Source of the DNA: Bacteroidetes bacterium 2013_40CM_41_45
Lineage (GTDB): Bacteria; Bacteroidota; Bacteroidia; AKYH767-A; 2013-40CM-41-45
Length of the DNA: 64,000 bases
Assembly (NCBI GenBank): GCA_002215675.1
Contig: NGFH01000007.1
Span: 1-64,000 of the forward strand
Direction: 5' to 3'
Shown here: piece by piece, positions 18,801 through 29,115 of the stretch
Numbering within the stretch: the stretch's first letter is position 1
How the letters are laid out: each line of letters begins with the position of its first letter
Notes under the pieces: generated by a model
Databases searched by the model: none
Told to the model about the DNA's origin: nothing
The model's input: only the letters and a program-made list of their open reading frames with translations
Translations under genes and position numbers: made by a program

Positions 18801-21800
18801 CGTTCTCCGTCAGGTTTTTCCAGATACCGGATGCACCGGGTACGTTTGCCTGGCCGCCCAGTTTTCCTTCTACGCCTACTTCACGCGCAACGGTTGTTAC
18901 CTGGTCTGCAAACACGGCAAGCGTTTCAATCATTTCATTAATAGTGTCTGTCAACTGGGCGACTTCTCCTTTTGCATTGATGGAAAGTTTCTGGCGAAGA
19001 TTTCCTGTTGCCACTGACGTTACAACTTTTGCAATACCGCGAACCTGTGTAGTTAAGTTGGACGCCATCATGTTCACCGAGTCGGTCAGGTCTTTCCACG
19101 TTCCTGCGACACCTTTTACTTCTGCCTGCCCGCCCAGTTTTCCTTCTGTACCTACGTCACGTGCAACGCGGGTTACTTCAAACGCAAACGAATTCAATTG
19201 CTCCACCATCGTGTTAATGGTGTTTTTCAAATCGAGAATTTCTCCCTTTACATCAATGGCAACCGTCTTCGACAAGTCACCGCTGGCAACGGCTTTCGTT
19301 ACCTGTGCAATATTTCTTACCTGCGCGGTCAGGTTACCCGTCATCTGGTTTACCGAGTCGGTCAAATCTTTCCATGTTCCTGCAACACCCGGTACAAATG
19401 CCTGTCCGCCAAGTTTTCCGTCTGTTCCCACCTCGCGGGCAACGCGCGTCACTTCCGATGCAAATGCACGCAACTGGTCAACCATCGTGTTCAGTGTTTC
19501 TTTCAACTGAAGAATTTCCCCGCGAACGTCCACAGTAATTTTTTTTGACATGTCGCCATTTGCAACAGCAATAGCAACATCTGCAATGTTCCGCACTTGT
19601 GCAGTAAGATTTCCTGCCATCTGGTTTACCGAGTCGGTCAAATCTTTCCATGTTCCTGCAACACCCGGCACAGATGCCTGCCCTCCCAGTTTTCCTTCCG
19701 TTCCTACCTCGCGCGCAACACGTGTTACTTCAGACGCAAATCCCCGAAGCTGGTCTACCATGGTGTTAATCGTATTTTTCAACTCCAGGATTTCTCCTTT
19801 AACATCCACTCCAATTTTTCTTGACAGGTCACCGTTGGCAACTGCCGTTGTTACTTCAGCAATATTCCGCACCTGCGATGTGAGGTTACTTGCCATCTTA
19901 TTTACCGAGTCCGTCAAATCTTTCCACGTTCCTGCAACGCCCGGCACATCGGCTTGCCCACCCAGCTTACCTTCAGAACCTACTTCGCGCGCAACACGCG
20001 TTACTTCAGAACCGAAGGCATTAAGCTGGTCCACCATTGTGTTGATGGTGTTTTTCAATTCCAGGATTTCTCCTCTTACATCCACCGTAATCTTGCGGGA
20101 CAAATCTCCTTTCGCAACCGCTGTTGTTACCTCTGCAATATTTCTAACCTGGCCTGTAAGATTACTTGCCATCTGGTTTACCGAGTCTGTCAAATCTTTC
20201 CACACACCTCCTACTCCTTCCACTGTTGCCTGTCCGCCAAGCTTACCTTCTGAACCTACTTCACGTGCAACGCGGGTTACTTCAGATGCAAATCCGCGAA
20301 GCTGGTCCACCATCGTGTTGATAGTATTTTTTAATTCCTGGATTTCTCCCTTAACATCCACCCCGATTTTCCTCGACAAGTCACCGTTTGCAACTGCTGT
20401 TGTTACTTCAGCAATATTCCGCACTTGTCCGGTGAGGTTACCCGCCATTTGATTTACCGAGTCTGTCAGGTCTTTCCATGTTCCTCCTACACCGGTTACT
20501 TCTGCCTGCCCTCCCAGCTTCCCCTCTGTTCCTACTTCAAGCGCAACGCGGGTTACTTCAGATGCAAATGAATTGAGCTGATCAACCATCGTATTGATGG
20601 TTTTTTTCAGCTCGAGGATTTCACCTTTTACGTCTACCGTAATCTTGCGAGACAAGTCACCTTTAGCTACTGCAGTTGTTACCTCGGCAATATTCCGCAC
20701 TTGTGATGTGAGGTTGCTTGCCATTTGATTTACCGAATCTGTTAAGTCTTTCCACACACCGCCAACACCTACCACTGTTGCCTGTCCGCCAAGTTTTCCT
20801 TCGGAACCTACTTCGCGTGCAACACGTGTTACTTCAGATGCAAATGAGTTGAGCTGGTCTACCATCGTATTAATGGTGTTCTTCAGCTCAAGAATTTCTC
20901 CTCTTACATCCACCGTTATCTTCCTGGACAAATCACCTTTTGCAAGACCCGTTGTTACTTCGGCAATATTGCGCACCTGCGAAGTCAGGTTGCTCGCCAT
21001 CAGATTCACTGAATCGGTTAAATCTTTCCATACTCCTCCTACCCCCTGCACCGTTGCCTGTCCCCCCAGCCGTCCTTCCGAACCTACTTCTCGCGCAACG
21101 CGTGTTACTTCAGAACCGAATGAATTCAACTGGTCTACCATCGTGTTGATGGTATTTTTTAATTCCAGGATTTCTCCTTTTACGTCTACCGTAATTTTTT
21201 TTGAGAGGTCGCCTTTTGCAACAGCGGTTGTTACTTCAGCAATATTCCGCACCTGTGCGGTAAGGTTGCTGCCCATGTAATTAACAGAGTCAGTTAAATC
21301 CTTCCACACCCCGGCAACCCCTCTTACTTTTGCCTGCCCACCCAACTTACCTTCCGAACCTACTTCACGCGCAACACGCGTTACTTCGGCAGAAAATGAA
21401 TTTAATTGGTCTACCATTGTGTTGATGGTATTTTTCAATTCCAGAATTTCTCCTTTTACGTCCACCGTAATCTGGCGCGACAAATCGCCCTTTGCAACTG
21501 CTGTTGTTACCTCAGCAATATTTCTCACCTGACCCGTCAGGTTGCTGGCCATCTGGTTTACAGAGTCTGTTAAATCTTTCCATGTTCCGGCCACACCTTT
21601 TACATGCGCCTGCCCACCCAGCTTTCCTTCCGTTCCTACTTCAAGAGCAACACGCGTTACTTCTGATGAAAACGAATTCAGCTGGTCCACCATCGTGTTG
21701 ATGGTGTTTTTCAATTCAAGGATTTCTCCTTTTACATCCACAGTAATCTTGCGCGACAAATCGCCCTTTGCAACTGCGGTAGTTACTTCGGCAATGCTTC

Positions 21801-22530
21801 TTACCTGCCCGGTAAGGTTGCTTGCCATCTGGTTTACAGAGTCTGTTAAATCTTTCCACACTCCGGCTACACCTTTTACTTTTGCCTGGCCGCCCAGCTT
21901 TCCCTCGGAACCCACTTCCCGTGCAACGCGGGTTACTTCCATGGAAAAGAGATTAAGCTGTTTCACCATATCGTTTACTTCCTTGGCAATTCGTGCAAAC
22001 TCACCTTGCAAATCATGTCCTCCGATTTCCTGGGGCATCTTTTGAGAAAGATTTCCTTTTGCAACAGAACTGATTACGTGCGCAATTTCTATAGTAGGAT
22101 GCACCAGGTCGGAAATAAGAGAGTTGAGTGACTCAACGCCTGTGCTCCATGCGCCCTTTGCACTCGGCACACTAATACGCTGTGTAAGCTTTCCTTGCTT
22201 GCCAATTGTATTACCGGCCTTGGTAAATTCTTCCATCATCCTCTCGTTAAGAGATATGATTTCATTCAGAGTATCACAAATTTTTCCGCTCACCCCTACT
22301 TGGTCAATAGGCATACGTACACCGAAGTTCCCGTTCTTAACCTCCGTTAAAACTCTGTAGAGCTCTCTTGCATCAGCAGAGCCCAATGATTGTTCGAGAT
22401 TTGATTTCAGAAGTTGATTTGCAAGTGTCCTGGTTTTTGTTTTCCTGGAAACTTTAGGTTCTGCAATGACTAATTCGGCAGTGGCAGTTTCATCATTGAA
22501 ATTGCTGCCATTTTCTTTTTTTGAATCCAT
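15823..22530 (-). CDS. Giant HAMP-repeat hybrid histidine kinase (HAMPx~13-GAF-HK-REC x3)
   Basis: This 2235-residue protein has no transmembrane segment. Residues about 80-1290 are a tandem array of HAMP-type modules with a period of 92 residues: WKDLTDSVN recurs eleven times and a twelfth unit reads WKNLTENVN, with intervening [20 protein letters not shown] and [23 protein letters not shown] domain (about 1315-1465), a coiled coil, HisKA ([16 protein letters not shown], His about 1548), HATPase_c ([18 protein letters not shown], about 1740) and three receivers (Asp in [27 protein letters not shown] and [13 protein letters not shown]) follow. The plan resembles fungal group III (Nik1) kinases and their bacterial relatives, where stacked HAMPs pass conformational signals. 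Here the array is very long and highly uniform. It is first gene of an operon with the REC-HK at 14573. Confidence 0.95.
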   Translation of the reverse strand: MDSKKENGSNFNDETATAELVIAEPKVSRKTKTRTLANQLLKSNLEQSLGSADARELYRVLTEVKNGNFGVRMPIDQVGVSGKICDTLNEIISLNERMMEEFTKAGNTIGKQGKLTQRISVPSAKGAWSTGVESLNSLISDLVHPTIEIAHVISSVAKGNLSQKMPQEIGGHDLQGEFARIAKEVNDMVKQLNLFSMEVTRVAREVGSEGKLGGQAKVKGVAGVWKDLTDSVNQMASNLTGQVRSIAEVTTAVAKGDLSRKITVDVKGEILELKNTINTMVDQLNSFSSEVTRVALEVGTEGKLGGQAHVKGVAGTWKDLTDSVNQMASNLTGQVRNIAEVTTAVAKGDLSRQITVDVKGEILELKNTINTMVDQLNSFSAEVTRVAREVGSEGKLGGQAKVRGVAGVWKDLTDSVNYMGSNLTAQVRNIAEVTTAVAKGDLSKKITVDVKGEILELKNTINTMVDQLNSFGSEVTRVAREVGSEGRLGGQATVQGVGGVWKDLTDSVNLMASNLTSQVRNIAEVTTGLAKGDLSRKITVDVRGEILELKNTINTMVDQLNSFASEVTRVAREVGSEGKLGGQATVVGVGGVWKDLTDSVNQMASNLTSQVRNIAEVTTAVAKGDLSRKITVDVKGEILELKKTINTMVDQLNSFASEVTRVALEVGTEGKLGGQAEVTGVGGTWKDLTDSVNQMAGNLTGQVRNIAEVTTAVANGDLSRKIGVDVKGEIQELKNTINTMVDQLRGFASEVTRVAREVGSEGKLGGQATVEGVGGVWKDLTDSVNQMASNLTGQVRNIAEVTTAVAKGDLSRKITVDVRGEILELKNTINTMVDQLNAFGSEVTRVAREVGSEGKLGGQADVPGVAGTWKDLTDSVNKMASNLTSQVRNIAEVTTAVANGDLSRKIGVDVKGEILELKNTINTMVDQLRGFASEVTRVAREVGTEGKLGGQASVPGVAGTWKDLTDSVNQMAGNLTAQVRNIADVAIAVANGDMSKKITVDVRGEILQLKETLNTMVDQLRAFASEVTRVAREVGTDGKLGGQAFVPGVAGTWKDLTDSVNQMTGNLTAQVRNIAQVTKAVASGDLSKTVAIDVKGEILDLKNTINTMVEQLNSFAFEVTRVARDVGTEGKLGGQAEVKGVAGTWKDLTDSVNMMASNLTTQVRGIAKVVTSVATGNLRQKLSINAKGEVAQLTDTINEMIETLAVFADQVTTVAREVGVEGKLGGQANVPGASGIWKNLTENVNQLAQNLTTQVRSISEVSTAVAKGDLTRTIRVEAKGEVEALKDTINQMITNLKETTLRNQEQDWLKSNLAKFTQMLQGQRDLKSVTQRILSELAQVVTAHYGAFYILKQKEDAQNLKLELFATYGYKEEKNIPKEFSIREGLVGQCAFEKERILLTNVPRDYVKISSGLGRIKPANLIILPVLFETNVKAVIELASLDAFSETHLELLSQLTESIGIVLNTIETNSRTEELLSQSQSLANELKSQQEELRRTNDELQDKALLLVKQKEEVEAKNKEVEEARKSLEEKAEQLTLTSKYKSEFLANMSHELRTPLNSLLILAQQLYENAEGNLNEKQVRYAKTIHSCGDDLIQLINDILDLSKIESGFIATNISSVHFTEIAAFVETTFKPIAEARKLHFAIESDGNLPASMDTDLQRLNQILKNLLSNAFKFTEKGEVRLKIYEANKSWKPGNLNLDNAKKVIAFAIGDTGIGIPLEKQNIIFEAFQQAEGSTSRKYGGTGLGLSISRGLADLLGGTIELASQPGSGSTFTLFLPVDNVSSVVSKETTEKLSAIQQLQIESSGDIDSLLNSMRITNEGIETSMSIVNEMINETGDDRSNIHPADKVVLIVEDDLRFGKILIERAHRENLKAIVAFNYIEVFDFINRFMPIAITLDVKLPDTSGWKVLELLRNDLAYRHIPIHLVSGEENRTLALKRGARSFLLKPLEAHALDELFGDIISYNKKQVKDVLVVEDNQLDSSQIAKILQDENVSVTIAATGKKALRLINSKDYDCIILDYTMPDISGLELFNEVSNQKKKLTPVIVYSARDFNKDELRQLNRNSNAILLKGVNSLEHLLEETVLHLHINHKDLAPEKKRIIENTRTKEDILTGKNILVVDDDVRNLFALTTVFERYNISVHTAESGKEAINILSDNPKIDMVLMDIMMPEMDGYETTKKIRREHKNSLLPIIAVTAKAMKGDRQKCIEAGASDYITKPLKIDQLLSLMRVWFYK
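18650..22080 (-). repeat. 276-bp tandem coding repeats (HAMP modules)
   Basis: The DNA for the HAMP array repeats with a 276-bp period; the [14 protein letters not shown] segment recurs from about 21850 down to about 18815. Some adjacent units are identical over long stretches, while the outermost units are more diverged. Such arrays can expand or contract by recombination in steps of exactly 92 codons without loss of frame. Confidence 0.9.
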
Positions 22531-22789
22531 TAAATTGGAATAAGAATTAAATTAGCAAACGGTAAGAGAAATAAGAGAGCTTTTTAAGAAAACGGGAGAT
22601 GCTTTCAGGGATTAAAATTAAACGCTCAATATAAAATGTATCAGATATTCGATACTTTACGATAAACCTTCGATGGCTGAATAAAAAGCATCGACAATTT
22701 ATTTCTTAAAAAAATTAATGACTCCGAAGGAGAAAAAATGCTTTTCGTCCCTGAAACAAAATTTCTAAATTGATTATCAATAATAAAAA

Positions 22790-22811
22790 GTGGAGCTGGA
22801 GGGAATTGAAC
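22790..22811. repeat. Direct repeat of the ssrA 3' end (outer left att-like site)
   Basis: These 22 bases (gtggagctggagggaattga plus ac) equal the tmRNA 3' end at 62320-62341, in the same orientation. The remainder of the tmRNA T arm is missing. The site sits just outside the first gene of the copper segment and about 260 bp beyond the start of the HAMP kinase gene, marking the boundary between backbone and accessory DNA. Copies at 44338 and 62320 complete the set. Confidence 0.75.
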
Positions 22812-22833
22812 GCACTAAAGTATGATGTCACTT

Positions 22834-23973
22834 TTACTTTGCCTTTTCTAAATCCATTCCGCACTTAGGACATTTGCCCGGCTTGTCACTAACTTCTTCG
22901 GGGTGCATGGGGCAATAGTATTTGCCTGTTCCTTCCAGTTTTTTTATGATGCTGTTTTTGGTAAAAAACCTGTAAGACAATCCGACAGTAGTTTGATGCT
23001 GTGACCCGACTTGCGTGTAATGAGGGTCGGTGTTCAGGAATTGGTAAACGGGAAAGTCGGATGAGGCATAGAGGGTGAACTTTCCTTTGGTGTAACTGAC
23101 TTGCGGGGTGATGAATACTTTTTTATATCCTGTTGCTTGGGGGAAATAATTTGAAGGTCTGCCGAAGAGTAAAATATTTTCATTGATTTTCATCGTATCA
23201 ACCCATTCATAACGCGTCTGCAAAGTTATTCCCAGATGGTTGAAAAATGATTTTCCAACAAACAGAGCAACACTTGCAAAATCACCGAGCTTTTCTCCGT
23301 TTGGATTCCATCCTTTTTTAATGTACATGGCATTGGCAAATAATTTCAGATTCTTTTCGGTATATCCTCTGAAAAGAAAAGTGTAGAAGATAATGTCGTT
23401 TGTACCAGAAGAAAGCTGGACGGATGTTGGTTTGGTGACGTAAAAGGTTTGCCCTGAGAATGGCTCAACATTTCCTGTTGAATCATTATAGCTGCCCAAA
23501 GGAATTTTAACCCCTAACCCCACTGTGACCTCTGTTCTTGTTTTTTCTTCTGTCCAGTTAATTACATCGTAACGGGGAAAAATTATTAAGTCGCCAATGC
23601 CTTTTGATTCATAAGTTGTCTGCGGATTATCGTTCAAACCAACCTCTTGTTTTTTAAAAAAGTATCCACTCTCAATAGACATGGTTAAATTCTTTGTGAC
23701 CCCGTAACCTAATTTGAAATATTCATACGTGCTGCTGAAGCTATCAAACGTTCTTATGCTATCTGGCACCTGGGTATCTTTGGCATAAAACTTATCAGTG
23801 TTTATGAATTGGAAATTGGTGTTCAATTCCACCTGTCTTTCAAGCAGCACACCTTGTGATGCCCCGCCCGCGATAGGACTGCCGCTACCACCCGCACAGC
23901 ATTGGGCCCGGGATATTGCCGGTACCAGGAGCAGAGAAGTCAGGAAGCTGAGTTTTATGAGGATTTTCATCAT
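22834..23973 (-). CDS. Outer-membrane barrel-like protein with C-terminal heavy-metal-binding domain
   Basis: This protein of about 379 residues starts MMKILIKLSFLTSLLLVP (signal peptide) if translation begins at 23973; the frame extends 13 codons further upstream but those residues precede a good signal sequence. The mature N-terminus is Cys/Gly-rich (QCCAGGSGSPIAGG), a potential metal site. The middle consists of alternating beta strands with aromatic residues as in outer-membrane transporters (FTLYASSDFPVYQF). The end is a heavy-metal-binding domain, YYCPMHPEEVSDKPGKCPKC, the same module found on the CopB ATPase and both CusB-like adaptors of this island. The role is probably metal sensing or export at the outer membrane. 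It is the left-most gene of the island. Confidence 0.75.
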   Translation of the reverse strand: MMKILIKLSFLTSLLLVPAISRAQCCAGGSGSPIAGGASQGVLLERQVELNTNFQFINTDKFYAKDTQVPDSIRTFDSFSSTYEYFKLGYGVTKNLTMSIESGYFFKKQEVGLNDNPQTTYESKGIGDLIIFPRYDVINWTEEKTRTEVTVGLGVKIPLGSYNDSTGNVEPFSGQTFYVTKPTSVQLSSGTNDIIFYTFLFRGYTEKNLKLFANAMYIKKGWNPNGEKLGDFASVALFVGKSFFNHLGITLQTRYEWVDTMKINENILLFGRPSNYFPQATGYKKVFITPQVSYTKGKFTLYASSDFPVYQFLNTDPHYTQVGSQHQTTVGLSYRFFTKNSIIKKLEGTGKYYCPMHPEEVSDKPGKCPKCGMDLEKAK

Positions 23974-24042
23974 TGCATCTTGACGAATAAGTAAAAAGCC
24001 AACATTAAACAATGCTGGCTTTTTATCTATTGAATTTTATAA

Positions 24043-24813
24043 TCAGCGTGAAACTACGACATTCACGAATTGATTTTTGTCTCCATCTGAAAATTTTACG
24101 AGATACATTCCTTCTGCATAACCTGCAAGATTCATATTCAGCCGGTTTTCTCCTGAAGAAAGTTTACCGGAAAAAATATTTTCCAATTTTTGACCCTGAA
24201 GGTTGTACAGTTCAACGTCCATTTGAGTGGAAACTGCAAGGTTGAATTTCATTTCAGCATTGTTCGCAACAGGGTTAGGAGAAATGTTTAATGAAGAAAT
24301 CGCGCTGCTGGGCTCATTAATTCCAGTTGCGTTCAATGCAGAGTTAATAGCGTTCTGCAGATTGGTAGCATTAACTGAATTATTCACGTTGTAATAAACG
24401 GTATGGTTTGTACCACCTACAACAACAATTTTAGGCATTCCGGTCGAGCTATAATCTGCCATGCTGATTGAAGAATTAGAAAATCGAACCGCATTTGTCA
24501 AGCCGTTTGTATTTGCCCAACTGTTAACAGATGAACATGCTGTATTGCCATAGTCATCGCATAAGTACATATACACCGTATTTGGATTGCTGCTTTGATA
24601 GCTCTCACAAACATTATAAGTAGTAAGTGATGCGCTGACGCATGCACCGCATGGCATTACCCAAACGAGTACAATTACCTTTCCGGCATCAAGCTCAGTG
24701 AAAAGGTCGTGAGAGGTTGCAGCGCAATCGTTGCAATTAAAATTAACCGCTGTTTGTGCAAAACCTAAAAGTGATGCAGCGGATAGAATGATAGTGAGTA
24801 ATTGTTTTTTCAT
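24043..24813 (-). CDS. Thioredoxin-like T9SS-secreted protein
   Basis: The protein has about 256 residues, starting MKKQLLTIILSAASLLGFAQ (signal peptide ending FAQ); a start 14 codons upstream is less likely. The mature part has a thioredoxin-like fold with a CxxC active-site-like motif in VLVWVMPCGACVSASL and a TGMPKIVVVGG cis-Pro segment. The last 80 residues form a type A T9SS sorting domain (ISPNPVANNAEMKFNL, VELYNLQGQKLENIFSG, EGMYLVKFSDG). It would be secreted or surface-attached and may handle thiols or copper; the substrate is unknown. Confidence 0.82.
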   Translation of the reverse strand: MKKQLLTIILSAASLLGFAQTAVNFNCNDCAATSHDLFTELDAGKVIVLVWVMPCGACVSASLTTYNVCESYQSSNPNTVYMYLCDDYGNTACSSVNSWANTNGLTNAVRFSNSSISMADYSSTGMPKIVVVGGTNHTVYYNVNNSVNATNLQNAINSALNATGINEPSSAISSLNISPNPVANNAEMKFNLAVSTQMDVELYNLQGQKLENIFSGKLSSGENRLNMNLAGYAEGMYLVKFSDGDKNQFVNVVVSR

Positions 24814-24929
24814 TTGTTGGGTTTTTATGGTTAAAAACACTAAATTTAAATGCAAATATAAGCTATTCTATTATTATACAAATATAGGCCATCTACTGCT
24901 GTAAATAATTACAAAATTCTGCCAAAAAC

Positions 24930-25502
24930 TTATATCCTGTCAACCAGTTGCCGTTTTCTTTTTCCAGATTTTTTGTAATCCTGCATGGTCATTCCTGTAA
25001 GCTTTTTAAATTGAGCAGAGAGGTGTTGGGGAGAATTGTATCCCATCGCCCACGCAATTTCGGAAAATTTAAGAATAGAATTATCAATCAGGTCTTTTGC
25101 CTTCTCAATCTTGAGCAGGATAAAATATTTTTCCACGGTAAGATTTCTGTGCCGTGAAAAAGTTTTTGAGAGTGTTCGATACGGAACCTTTATTTGCTCT
25201 TCGAGATAGGTAGAGAAAACAAAATCAGATTTTTCCATTTCGGCAAGACGATGCACCAAATCGAGCGTAGTAGTTTTAATTTTTTCAACGAGAATTTCTT
25301 CTTCGTTCTTTATTAAAAGAAACCCTCGATTATTGAGAGTAGTTTCAATTCGTGACAAAGCTATTTTGTCCGAAGGCGCATATCTTGCCTCACCAAGCCT
25401 TACATTTCGTATAATCAATCCGAGTGATTGCAACTCGTCTGTTACCACATCAATGCAGCGCTGGCAGCACATGTTGCGGATATGAATTGTTTCAGTAGAC
25501 AT
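24930..25502 (-). CDS. HMA-AraC fusion transcriptional regulator
   Basis: This 190-residue protein has an N-terminal ferredoxin-like HMA domain (about 1-70) with the metal-binding-like motif IRNMCCQRCIDVVTDEL, followed by a C-terminal AraC-type helix-turn-helix pair (about 90-185: KFSEIAWAMGYNSPQHLSAQ, FKKLTGMTMQDYKK). The direct joining of an HMA-type metal site to an AraC reader suggests a copper-responsive regulator for the neighbouring multicopper oxidase gene, which ends 13 bp upstream on the same strand. Metal specificity is inferred from context. Confidence 0.82.
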   Translation of the reverse strand: MSTETIHIRNMCCQRCIDVVTDELQSLGLIIRNVRLGEARYAPSDKIALSRIETTLNNRGFLLIKNEEEILVEKIKTTTLDLVHRLAEMEKSDFVFSTYLEEQIKVPYRTLSKTFSRHRNLTVEKYFILLKIEKAKDLIDNSILKFSEIAWAMGYNSPQHLSAQFKKLTGMTMQDYKKSGKRKRQLVDRI

Positions 25503-25515
25503 AATGGTTTTTATT

Positions 25516-27942
25516 TTAATACGTGAATGTTATTCCACCTCCCAGTCCCATATCACTATCATAATGCGTGGATAAAGACAAATATTTTGTAATGATGTAA
25601 CGAAAACCTGCCATGTACTCCTTATCAGAATTTAACATAAAGTTTAAGCGCAAATGGCTTGTAACGGGAACATCTTCTCTTTCTAATTGTAAACGGAATT
25701 TGCCATCCGTATCAATTCTTGCATCAGCTTTCAAAAGCATCGGTAATGTGTATTCTATTCCCGCGACAAATGCTTTGCGGTTATTTCTGTTGCTCACCTG
25801 ACCAAACCAATTATTTTCTTCATCGCCAAAAATATTTTTGGGGCTGCCTTCCAAACTGAAAAAATTATCGGGCGGGTTACCTTCCTTTTTATAGTGATAA
25901 TCAAAACCTGCATACACATACCACCATTGCATTTTTCCAAAATAGCGGCCAAGCATGGTTTCACTTTCATATCCATGTTCAGCATGATAGCCGAGATGCC
26001 ACATGGTTTCTAATTTCCAACGCGTGTTAGCAATCATAGCTTCGCCATCACTACCGTTACTTTCAATTCCGATTTTTGCCATCGGATGAAATTCCCTGTC
26101 ATCCCAATATAATTTTCGTAATGCCTTCGTGGGGTTTGGTAACTCAGGGTTTGGCGGTGAATTTTCGTAACTGAATATTCTGCCCATTCCGCTCATCATG
26201 TGATAAAGAATGTGACAATGGAAAAACCAGTCTCCGCTTTCGGTTGCTGCAAATTCAAGCGTGTCGGTTTCCATAGGCATGATGTCGAGGACATTTTTCA
26301 GCGGAGCGTGTTCGCCTTGTCCGTTCAGCACCCTGAAAAAATGCCCGTGCAGGTGCATCGGGTGACGCATCATGGTATTGTTGGTCAAAATGATTCTTAT
26401 GTTCTCACCTTTGTGAATCAAAATTTTATCGGCTTCAGAAACAGTTTTGTTGTTGATGCTCCAAACAAAACGATTCATATTTCCTGTAAGCTCAAAATGA
26501 AATTCTCTAAGTGTTCCTTCCGGCAGCGTAGTTTTTTTTGGTGAACGCAGCATCCCGTAGTTGAGTGTAATTATTTCGTGCTGCTCTCCTTCTTTTACAT
26601 AATGAGTTGAATCATTCATGTTCATCTGCATCTGCTTGTCATGCTCTTTTGATTTTTTCTTTTTAGATTTTTCCTCCCCGGTAATTTCGGGATACATTAC
26701 TGTGTTCATATCCATTGTCTGGTTGCTCATGTGCATTCCCATATCATCCAAATCACCGTTCATTTTCATCATGTCATTCATCATCTTCATGCCCTCAAAA
26801 TATTTGAGAGTTGGCAAGGGAGTTGCAGGCATTTTCATTCCGTTGCCGAGCCAGAGCGATGTTGATTTAGTTCTGTCTTCAGACGTTGCTAAAAATTCGT
26901 AGCTCATATTATCAGGAACGGTAACAATCACATCGTAGGTTTCAGCAACACCTATTATCAGGCGGTCAACTTCTACGGGTTCTACATCTTCACCATCATT
27001 TGCTACTACAGTGATAGTGCCTCCTGAATAAGTAAGCCAGAAATAAGTAGCAGCACCACCGTTCACAATGCGCAACTTTACCTTATCGCCTGCCTTGAAT
27101 TGCGGTTGCTCGTCAGCAGGTTTGCCGTTAGTCAAAAAAATGTCATAGGCGACATCGCTTACATCCATTGCCAGCATCCGTTTCCATTCATTAGATACTT
27201 TGGTTTTAAAGTGCCCTTCCTTAATTGCCTGAAAATAATTTTGCGTACTCCCTTTTTTTATGGCATACCAATCGGTAGCATTGTGTAAGCTGCGATGCAC
27301 TTCATACGGTTTTTCATTCGTCCAGTCGCTTAATAAAACAGGAACTTGCTTTATTTTCGGTTCATCTCTTTTGAGAAAAATCAAAATGCCGTACATACCG
27401 ATTTGTTCCTCCAATTTAAAATGAGAGTGATACCAATACGTTCCGTTTTGCACAACAGAAAACTTGTACAAAAATGTTTCTCCCGGATTAATGGGCATTT
27501 GTGTCAGATAAGGAACGCCATCAAATTGATTGGGCAGAATTACTCCATGCCAATGAATTGTTGCAGGTGTTTTCTTTAAATTGTGGACGTAAACTTCAGC
27601 CGTATCGCCTTCGGTGAACGTTAGCGTTGGCATGGGAATGGAACCATTTGCCGCAATTGCATGCCTGGGTTTGCCCGCATAGCTTACTATAGTATCAGTT
27701 AAGTATAAATGATACACAACTGCTTTGCCCGGTTTTTGATTTACATGCTCGATTTCCTGATTAATAACGTTTGAGCTGTCCTTTTTATTTATATTTTCTT
27801 CCTTAGGTTTAACAGGTTGAGGCATATGATGTTCGTGCTGAGCAAGCGCAACACCGCACATAAAAAATATATTTGCTGTCAGAAATATTTTTTTCACTGA
27901 GAAGATTTTTTTTCCTATGGCGATTAACTTGGCCTTATTCAA
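25516..27942 (-). CDS. copA: Multicopper oxidase fused to CopB/PcoB-like outer-membrane domain
   Basis: This 808-residue protein has a signal peptide (IFLTANIFFMCGVALAQ), three cupredoxin domains and a C-terminal barrel. All copper-ligand clusters are visible: TIHWHGVILP (about 127), WYHSHFKLEEQ (about 172), HPMHLHGHFF (about 530) and FHCHILYHMMSGMG (about 575). A Met-rich insertion (MKMMNDMMKMNGDLDDMGMH) resembles the copper-binding loops of PcoA/CopA. From about residue 615 the sequence changes to a PcoB/CopB-like region (YGKMQ-type strands such as WWYVYAGFDYHYKKEG, ending GGGITFTY). In Proteobacteria these are separate genes; here they are one polypeptide. It probably oxidises Cu(I) outside the cytoplasm. 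Confidence 0.9.
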   Translation of the reverse strand: MNKAKLIAIGKKIFSVKKIFLTANIFFMCGVALAQHEHHMPQPVKPKEENINKKDSSNVINQEIEHVNQKPGKAVVYHLYLTDTIVSYAGKPRHAIAANGSIPMPTLTFTEGDTAEVYVHNLKKTPATIHWHGVILPNQFDGVPYLTQMPINPGETFLYKFSVVQNGTYWYHSHFKLEEQIGMYGILIFLKRDEPKIKQVPVLLSDWTNEKPYEVHRSLHNATDWYAIKKGSTQNYFQAIKEGHFKTKVSNEWKRMLAMDVSDVAYDIFLTNGKPADEQPQFKAGDKVKLRIVNGGAATYFWLTYSGGTITVVANDGEDVEPVEVDRLIIGVAETYDVIVTVPDNMSYEFLATSEDRTKSTSLWLGNGMKMPATPLPTLKYFEGMKMMNDMMKMNGDLDDMGMHMSNQTMDMNTVMYPEITGEEKSKKKKSKEHDKQMQMNMNDSTHYVKEGEQHEIITLNYGMLRSPKKTTLPEGTLREFHFELTGNMNRFVWSINNKTVSEADKILIHKGENIRIILTNNTMMRHPMHLHGHFFRVLNGQGEHAPLKNVLDIMPMETDTLEFAATESGDWFFHCHILYHMMSGMGRIFSYENSPPNPELPNPTKALRKLYWDDREFHPMAKIGIESNGSDGEAMIANTRWKLETMWHLGYHAEHGYESETMLGRYFGKMQWWYVYAGFDYHYKKEGNPPDNFFSLEGSPKNIFGDEENNWFGQVSNRNNRKAFVAGIEYTLPMLLKADARIDTDGKFRLQLEREDVPVTSHLRLNFMLNSDKEYMAGFRYIITKYLSLSTHYDSDMGLGGGITFTY

Positions 27943-27975
27943 TTTCTACCTGAGTAACCGAGCGATTAAACAGTA

Positions 27976-28491
27976 TCATTTTGCTTTGATAGTTTCTTTT
28001 GTTGAACCGCATTTAAGCATTTTGTTTCCGAAATAAGGGTTCTTTATTTCTTCCGTCTCGCTTATCCAATATGCGCCTTTACCATCATTTGCCATTGGGC
28101 AGAACTGGTAATACAAATTACCAGTGTCGATGTTAAGAGCCTTGAGCATCTTGTAGAAGTTGATGGATAGTTTTGCGAAATGCTCCCGCTGGTGTTCAAG
28201 CTCGTCTGTTTGTTTCATGTGTTCTGCATCGTAGCTTAATTTTTCTGAATACTGCATCCAGATTTTATGCTGGTCAGCATAAAGTTTTTCCATCGGCACG
28301 TCATTAATGGTGTTAAAAAGAGTTTTTGACGCTGCACGAACACTATCGCCATTATCTTTTATCAGCGCATTTTTTACGTTTAGATAAGCAGTGATTACTT
28401 TTTGCACCGGACTGACTGCGGTGTCCTGCGCAAAAATATTTTGTGCGAGAGCGGTTGCAGTAACTGCAATAAAGAGAATTAACTTTTTCAT
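27976..28491 (-). CDS. DUF3347-family secreted protein
   Basis: This 171-residue protein has an N-terminal signal peptide (LILFIAVTATALAQNIFAQ). The mature part is helical, with YLNVKNALIKDNGDSV and a C-terminal conserved block YYQFCPMANDGKGAYWISET followed by NPYFGNKMLKCG, which is characteristic of DUF3347. The Cys, Met and His placement (FCPMA, MLKCG) fits metal binding, and family members are usually found with copper or RND efflux genes, as here. It lies 33 bp upstream of the multicopper oxidase gene on the same strand. Confidence 0.85.
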   Translation of the reverse strand: MKKLILFIAVTATALAQNIFAQDTAVSPVQKVITAYLNVKNALIKDNGDSVRAASKTLFNTINDVPMEKLYADQHKIWMQYSEKLSYDAEHMKQTDELEHQREHFAKLSINFYKMLKALNIDTGNLYYQFCPMANDGKGAYWISETEEIKNPYFGNKMLKCGSTKETIKAK

Positions 28492-28546
28492 TTTTAAAAG
28501 AATTTAATAAAAGGAATTTATGATGACTGGACTACAAATAGTCCTG

Positions 28547-28564
28547 CCCCGATAACTATCGGGG
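28547..28564. repeat. Short palindrome ccccgat-aact-atcgggg type
   Basis: The 18 bases ccccgataactatcgggg form a perfect 7-bp-arm hairpin in the gap between two small genes. A related palindrome (tcccgatttgttcggga) sits inside a precursor gene near 58717. It may serve as a terminator or belong to a dispersed palindromic repeat family. Confidence 0.5.
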
Positions 28565-28582
28565 TGACGAAAAACTAAAAAA

Positions 28583-29008
28583 TCAAATCAGGAAACTGTG
28601 AATGAAAAGACGGATGTCCGCTCTCGATGGAGGTGGATGAAAACTGTTGTAATCAAAAAGAGTTTTATCTGATCCAATGGGTTGCAGAATATATAAAGGA
28701 ACAATTGCAGCAACTACAGATGAAAATGATTTAATTGAAAAGTCCGCCTTGTCTTGTGTATATTGTCCTGTAGCACCAAAGAAGGCAAAATGCATGTCCT
28801 GGCAACCTTCGTCTTTACTCTCCTCATTTGTTTTATGGTCGCAACAACTTTTATGAGGATGGTCTTTATCATCATCCTCGGTGTTGCAACATACGCTTGT
28901 ACCAAGTGCACACAAAGCAGAACACAAGTGCATATATAGTACTATCCCTATAATAAGGAAACTGAGGCTTTTTGATAGGATACCGCTCGTTTTCACTTGT
29001 GATGTCAA
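28583..29008 (-). CDS. Small Cys/His-rich membrane-anchored protein (HYC_CC_PP-like)
   Basis: This 141-residue protein has an N-terminal hydrophobic segment (LSFLIIGIVLYMHLCSALCA) followed by a Cys/His/Asp-rich stretch (VCCNTEDDDKDHPHKSCCDH) likely to bind metal. The C-terminus contains FHPPPSRADIRLFIHSFLI, the PP motif seen also at the end of the 43787-44161 protein. Such short proteins recur with copper genes in Bacteroidota. Function is unknown; periplasmic metal buffering is an inference. Confidence 0.65.
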   Translation of the reverse strand: MTSQVKTSGILSKSLSFLIIGIVLYMHLCSALCALGTSVCCNTEDDDKDHPHKSCCDHKTNEESKDEGCQDMHFAFFGATGQYTQDKADFSIKSFSSVVAAIVPLYILQPIGSDKTLFDYNSFHPPPSRADIRLFIHSFLI

Positions 29009-29115
29009 AGATATAAATATTTATGATGAACACGGAGTGAACGGTTTTTAAAATGCTAATAATTTGTCAAAATATGAAAGTTATAAGATTGAAAATATTA
29101 AAGAGCAAGTGATGG

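Noticed and set aside
18944..20452. Long plus-strand frames of 188-300 residues opposite the HAMP-repeat kinase
   Set aside because: They are antisense shadows of a repetitive coding sequence, repeat with the same 276-bp period, and have no protein-like motifs.
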